DNA of 9,086 bases, taken from positions 1 through 9,086 of the forward strand of contig QHNB01000179.1 of assembly GCA_003217965.1 (NCBI GenBank). The letters are read 5' to 3'. The translations under genes were made by a program, and so were the position numbers. The notes beneath the pieces were generated by a model. The model made no database searches, was not told the DNA's origin, and was given only the letters and a program-made list of their open reading frames with translations. The stretch comes from Verrucomicrobiota bacterium. GTDB taxonomy: Bacteria; Verrucomicrobiota; Verrucomicrobiia; Chthoniobacterales; UBA10450. Positions 6,117-9,086 of this stretch are shown one piece after another (positions within the stretch are counted from its first letter, which is position 1; every line of letters begins with the position of its first letter).

Positions 6117-7385
6117 GTGAGTGACCGCTTGCGCCATCTCGCTGAGGCATTGGACAAGCCGTTGGCGCGCCGGCTTATCCTCGGACTGTTTATCGTTCTC
6201 GCAGTTACGTTCACCTTGGTTCCATTCGTTCGTTTCCTCCGCTCCGGCACGGACATGGACTACCGGACGTGGTTCGATGCCGGCCAAGCCGTGCTTCGAA
6301 ACGGCGAGATATATCCGCATTCGGGAGCGTTTCCGTTCATGTATCCGCCGGCTTGTGCCCTACTCCTGGCGGGAGCAGCGGCAACGGGTAAATCAGCGAT
6401 GATTTTAATTCTGACCCTGCTAAACACGGTCGCATGGATCTTCTGCATTAAATTTTCGGTCGCACTCGCGACCGGTGAGTCTCGGCGATTTGGCACTGCT
6501 ATTGCCCTCGTTTCGAACGCGGTCGTCCTCGTGTTTATCTGGTCGAGTTATCACTTGGGTCAGCCGAGTTTGATTTTGCTGGCGCTAATGCTCGGCGCAT
6601 TTGCCTGTTTGCGGCGCGATCGCCAGATTTTAGCCGGCGCACTCGTCGCGCTTGCGGCTGGAATCAAGGCATTCCCCTTTCTCGCCATCATCTATCTCGT
6701 TTATCGCCGATACTGGGTTGCCGCTGCCTCGTTGATTCTTTGTCTCGCGTTTCTTCTCTTTTTGTTGCCTATCCCGATTCGCGGGTTGCAGCAAACCGTG
6801 GCCGACTTTCGTGAGTGGCAGCGCGGCATGCTGCATTACGATCAAGCTGGAATTGCACAGCGACCGGCGCGTGGCTACAGCTGGAAAAATCAGTCGATCT
6901 GGGGATTATCGAATCGCCTGTTGCGGCGCGTCAGCGCGGAAGACGAGGGAAAACCTGTGACCTATGCGAATTTCACTGATCTGAATTTCGAACAGGTGAA
7001 CGCGGTGATTGTGGCGATCGCGCTTTTGTTCGGAATTTCGTTCGTCGCTGTGATGCCGCGGGCGCGGCGTCGTCAGAGTGAGCCACTGGAATTCGGGGCG
7101 CTGTTAATTCTGATCCTTATCTTCACCCCGCTCGCATTTGGCTATCTGTTTAGCTGGCTCATGCTGCCGCTGGCGTTGCTTCTACATACCTTATTGTGCG
7201 GGGAGCACACCGGGATCACCGGGCCATTAATTCTCACGGCAACAATCCTGCTTGCGGCAACCGCTGCAGCCCCGCGCATGATGCAGATATACGGCAGCGT
7301 GTTGTTCGCCGCTCTCGCACTCTATCTAGCGATGGCAGCCGAGCTATGGCGCGCAAAACGCGCCGACAATTCAATCGTGCGATAA
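6117..7385 (+). CDS. GT87-type (DUF2029) polytopic membrane glycosyltransferase
   Basis: This 422-residue integral membrane protein fits the GT-C fold family GT87, whose studied members use polyprenyl-phosphate mannose on the outer face of the membrane. Evidence: after the first membrane segment (about 17-39) comes an acidic MDYRTWFDAGQAVLRNG (47-63, with D46 and D48 as candidate catalytic acids), then IYP and FMYPPA; HLGQPSLILL (146-155), GIKAFPFL (182-189) and KNQSIWGLSNR (257-267) are also typical. About ten hydrophobic segments are visible. The frame is open from an ATG at 6024 inside gatA, but that part is a hydrophilic shadow of gatA, so I chose the GTG at 6117, 13 bases after the gatA stop; no Shine-Dalgarno supports it. 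It converges with a polyprenyl-phosphate mannose synthase-like gene, overlapping by 15 bp. Donor and acceptor are inferred. Confidence 0.85.
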   Translation: MSDRLRHLAEALDKPLARRLILGLFIVLAVTFTLVPFVRFLRSGTDMDYRTWFDAGQAVLRNGEIYPHSGAFPFMYPPACALLLAGAAATGKSAMILILTLLNTVAWIFCIKFSVALATGESRRFGTAIALVSNAVVLVFIWSSYHLGQPSLILLALMLGAFACLRRDRQILAGALVALAAGIKAFPFLAIIYLVYRRYWVAAASLILCLAFLLFLLPIPIRGLQQTVADFREWQRGMLHYDQAGIAQRPARGYSWKNQSIWGLSNRLLRRVSAEDEGKPVTYANFTDLNFEQVNAVIVAIALLFGISFVAVMPRARRRQSEPLEFGALLILILIFTPLAFGYLFSWLMLPLALLLHTLLCGEHTGITGPLILTATILLAATAAAPRMMQIYGSVLFAALALYLAMAAELWRAKRADNSIVR

Positions 7386-8108
7386 CTTGCGTGCTGGAAG
7401 CCCCGAGACGGACGGGCTTCGGTAAAAAAGCCGCCGCCCAACGGCACTGGTCCAACCGAGGGCGAAACGAATTGCTTCCGTCAGTGACATTTTGGAGTTT
7501 CCCCGTTCGCGATTCTGAAAAACGATTGGCACTTCCTGGACGCGCAGTGACTTGCGGCCACGCACGATTACCTCAAACACGATCTTAAATCCCACCGACG
7601 TCTTCGCAAAGCGCAGCAAACAATCGCGGCGAACGGCGAAGAAACCGCACATGGAATCGCGAACGCCGGTAAGGGGATAAGCCAGGGCGGAGGCGGCTCG
7701 CGAGATCCCTCGCCGCCAGACCGGCCAACCCGGAGTCGCGCCCCCGCGAACATAACGGCTGCCGATGACGAGGTCGGCTTCATTCATCAAGATTGGATGC
7801 AGCAAAGCACCGATTTGGCGAGGCGGATGACTGAGGTCGGCGTCCATCACTACGAGCAAGCTCGCCGCTGTCGATTCGGCGCCGGCTACAATCGCTCCCG
7901 CCAAGCCACGATCGGAGCCGTCCCGTTCGACCAGTCGAACCCGACGCGTGCCCCCCAAAGCGCGGATTTGCTCACGCGTCCCATCCGTTGACCCGTCATC
8001 AACAAAAACGATTTCGGCAAAGGGTAGATCGGTTTGCTCAATCGCCGTGATTAAGGGCTCGACGTTTTCCGCCTCCTGCAAGGTCGGAATGATAATCGCT
8101 ATTTCCAT
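7371..8108 (-). CDS. Polyprenyl-phosphate mannose synthase-like GT2 glycosyltransferase
   Basis: The 245-residue protein is a GT-A fold family 2 enzyme of the DPM1 type, which transfers a hexose, usually mannose from GDP-mannose, to a polyprenyl phosphate at the cytoplasmic membrane face. Motifs in order: IIIPTLQEAENV (5-16), VDDGSTDGT (36-44), GLAGAI (68-73), the metal-binding VMDADLSHPP (87-96), GSRYV (116-120), DSMCGFFAVRR (151-161), GFKIVFEV (173-180) and RERGNSKMS (200-208). It ends soon after, with no C-terminal membrane domain, as in the short soluble DPM1 form. The start lies seven bases after the CCA of the tRNA-Thr, with no Shine-Dalgarno. Dolichyl-phosphate glucose synthases look similar, so the sugar is not certain. 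The convergent GT87 enzyme would be a logical user of its product. Confidence 0.88.
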   Translation of the reverse strand: MEIAIIIPTLQEAENVEPLITAIEQTDLPFAEIVFVDDGSTDGTREQIRALGGTRRVRLVERDGSDRGLAGAIVAGAESTAASLLVVMDADLSHPPRQIGALLHPILMNEADLVIGSRYVRGGATPGWPVWRRGISRAASALAYPLTGVRDSMCGFFAVRRDCLLRFAKTSVGFKIVFEVIVRGRKSLRVQEVPIVFQNRERGNSKMSLTEAIRFALGWTSAVGRRLFYRSPSVSGLPARKLSHD

Positions 8109-8115
8109 TGCACCA

Positions 8116-8191
8116 TGGAGCCGACGACGGGATTCGAACCCGTGACCTGCGGTTTACGAAACCGCTGCTCTACCAGCTGAGCTACGTCGGC
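8116..8191 (-). tRNA. tRNA-Thr (anticodon CGU)
   Basis: Read on the minus strand, a complete cloverleaf of 76 bases including an encoded CCA is visible. The acceptor stem GCCGACG/CGTCGGC pairs perfectly; D stem GCTC/GAGC; anticodon stem GCGGT/ACCGC around loop TTCGTAA (anticodon CGT, reading ACG); variable AGGTC; T stem ACGGG/CCCGT around TTCGAAT; discriminator T73, then CCA. The first base directly follows the TAA stop of the metallo-hydrolase gene and the CCA is seven bases before the GT2 start, so it is probably transcribed together with them and cut out by tRNA processing. No promoter is obvious in the end of the hydrolase gene. Confidence 0.97.
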
Positions 8192-9085
8192 TTAATCGGG
8201 GCGGTGGCAAAGATGTTCTGGCGCATGGGCCAGCGCGCGGGTGAAGCGTTCGATCGGCTCACGAAACGGCTCCACGCTGAGTCGAAAAGTCTGATGATGC
8301 ACCGGCATGATGTATTTCGCACCGGCTGCATCTGCCATCGCGATCGCCTGCTCGGGGGTGGCATGGGCGCGAATCCACGGATCGTAGGCGCCGATGCTCA
8401 TAATGGCGAGGGCAAAAGGCCTGCCATCACGCAACTTGGTAAACGCCTCGGTCATCGCAGTGTCTGCCCCATAAATAATGCGCTGGTCGCGCCGCGAGAT
8501 GACATAGCTGTTGTAGCCGCGATGCTCGTCATATTGCATGCGCGCACCCCAATGATTTGAGCGAAAGGCGGTGACTTCTACTTCGAGTCCGCGCGGACTG
8601 AGTCGAATTGTGTCGTTCCAATCGAGTTCGATGATCTCTGAAAATTTTGTGCCGCGCAGGAGATCGCGTGTTCTGCGCGCAGTAATGGCGGTCGTCGACT
8701 TGGGAAAACGTTTCACCGTCCGTCGATCGATATGGTCGAAATGCGCGTGCGAAAGTAAGACCAGATCGACGGGAGGCAGTTCAGGAAATGCAAGCGCGGG
8801 TTCGGTGAGACGTTTGGGACCAAGCGTAAGAAACGGCAGCCGAATTCCGATCCGCTTGGAAAAGACAGGATCGGTAATGATTATCAGACCGAAAAAGTTG
8901 ATCAGCACCGTCGAGTGGCCAAGCCACGCCGCCGTGACGTCTTCGCTGCTCCACAGCTCTGGATTTGGCTTTGCAAATGCCGGTGCGATTGGCCGGCGCC
9001 TTTCCACCGTCCATTCGCGCCAGAGATGTGCGAGCCAATTCCGCCGCTGCATTCTGCGCCGGCTACTTTCTCGCTCCGTCTCCAT
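8192..9085 (-). CDS. Metallo-beta-lactamase-fold hydrolase, NAPE-PLD/UlaG-like
   Basis: The 297-residue protein has the metal-site pattern of the Lactamase_B_2 group: SHAHFDHID (112-120, giving H113, H115, D117, H118), NHWG (177-180, H178), IYGADTA (204-210, D208) and MPVHHQTF (260-267, H264 most likely). AAWLGHSTVLI (53-63), TDPVFSKR (71-78), LTLGPKR (86-92) and IGAYDPW (231-237) are characteristic of bacterial proteins related to N-acyl-phosphatidylethanolamine phospholipase D. The usual bacterial substrate is unknown; phosphodiester or lactone hydrolysis is possible. There is no signal peptide, so it is probably cytoplasmic. The chosen ATG is one base from the window edge, so its ribosome site cannot be seen, and the true start may be upstream or at M12 (9052). 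Its stop codon abuts the tRNA-Thr. Confidence 0.88.
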   Translation of the reverse strand: METERESSRRRMQRRNWLAHLWREWTVERRRPIAPAFAKPNPELWSSEDVTAAWLGHSTVLINFFGLIIITDPVFSKRIGIRLPFLTLGPKRLTEPALAFPELPPVDLVLLSHAHFDHIDRRTVKRFPKSTTAITARRTRDLLRGTKFSEIIELDWNDTIRLSPRGLEVEVTAFRSNHWGARMQYDEHRGYNSYVISRRDQRIIYGADTAMTEAFTKLRDGRPFALAIMSIGAYDPWIRAHATPEQAIAMADAAGAKYIMPVHHQTFRLSVEPFREPIERFTRALAHAPEHLCHRPD

Positions 9086-9086
9086 T

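Noticed and set aside
7397..7420. Hairpin GAAGCCC/GGGCTTC as a bidirectional terminator between GT87 and GT2
   Set aside because: The stem is seven bp with a ten-base loop, but neither strand has a following T-run, and it lies inside GT2 codons.
8116..8191. tRNA-Thr as a phage or genomic-island attachment site
   Set aside because: No integrase gene and no second copy of the tRNA 3' end is visible nearby.

Overview
This is a housekeeping-type chromosomal window of moderately high GC, densely packed and without rRNA, CRISPR, phage or insertion-sequence genes. The style of the proteins, the very short intergenic spaces and the near absence of Shine-Dalgarno motifs suggest a soil or freshwater Verrucomicrobiota (Spartobacteria/Chthoniobacterales-like) bacterium. 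That assignment comes from memory of protein families and is tentative.

Layout: (1) 1-98 is an intergenic end holding an imperfect inverted repeat of about 82 bp, probably a REP/MITE-like dispersed element, next to the stop codon of purC. (2) purC (minus strand, purine synthesis) and an RlmI-type 23S rRNA cytosine methyltransferase (plus strand) diverge from a 66-bp spacer with overlapping promoter-like sequences. (3) A two-domain SAM methyltransferase on the minus strand converges on rlmI with a 2-bp gap. (4) A tightly packed plus-strand run at 3333-7385 contains two small coiled-coil proteins with a C-terminal membrane anchor, gatC, gatA and a GT87-type polytopic glycosyltransferase. (5) A minus-strand run from the right edge contains a NAPE-PLD/UlaG-like metallo-beta-lactamase-fold hydrolase, tRNA-Thr(CGU) and a polyprenyl-phosphate mannose synthase-like GT2. 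The GT2 overlaps the end of the GT87 gene tail to tail by 15 bp.

Functional links: GatC and GatA are two of the three subunits of the tRNA-dependent amidotransferase; gatB is not in the window. The convergent GT2 and GT87 could form a donor-maker and donor-user pair, in which a cytoplasmic enzyme loads mannose on a polyprenyl phosphate and a membrane GT-C enzyme transfers it on the outer face. The two anchored coiled-coil proteins have no recognised function and are the least explained genes here.

I found no convincing new multi-gene system. The points most worth a second look are the repeat at the left edge, the anchored coiled-coil pair fused in frame-register to gatC, the tRNA wedged with no spacer between two coding genes, and the probable leaderless starts.
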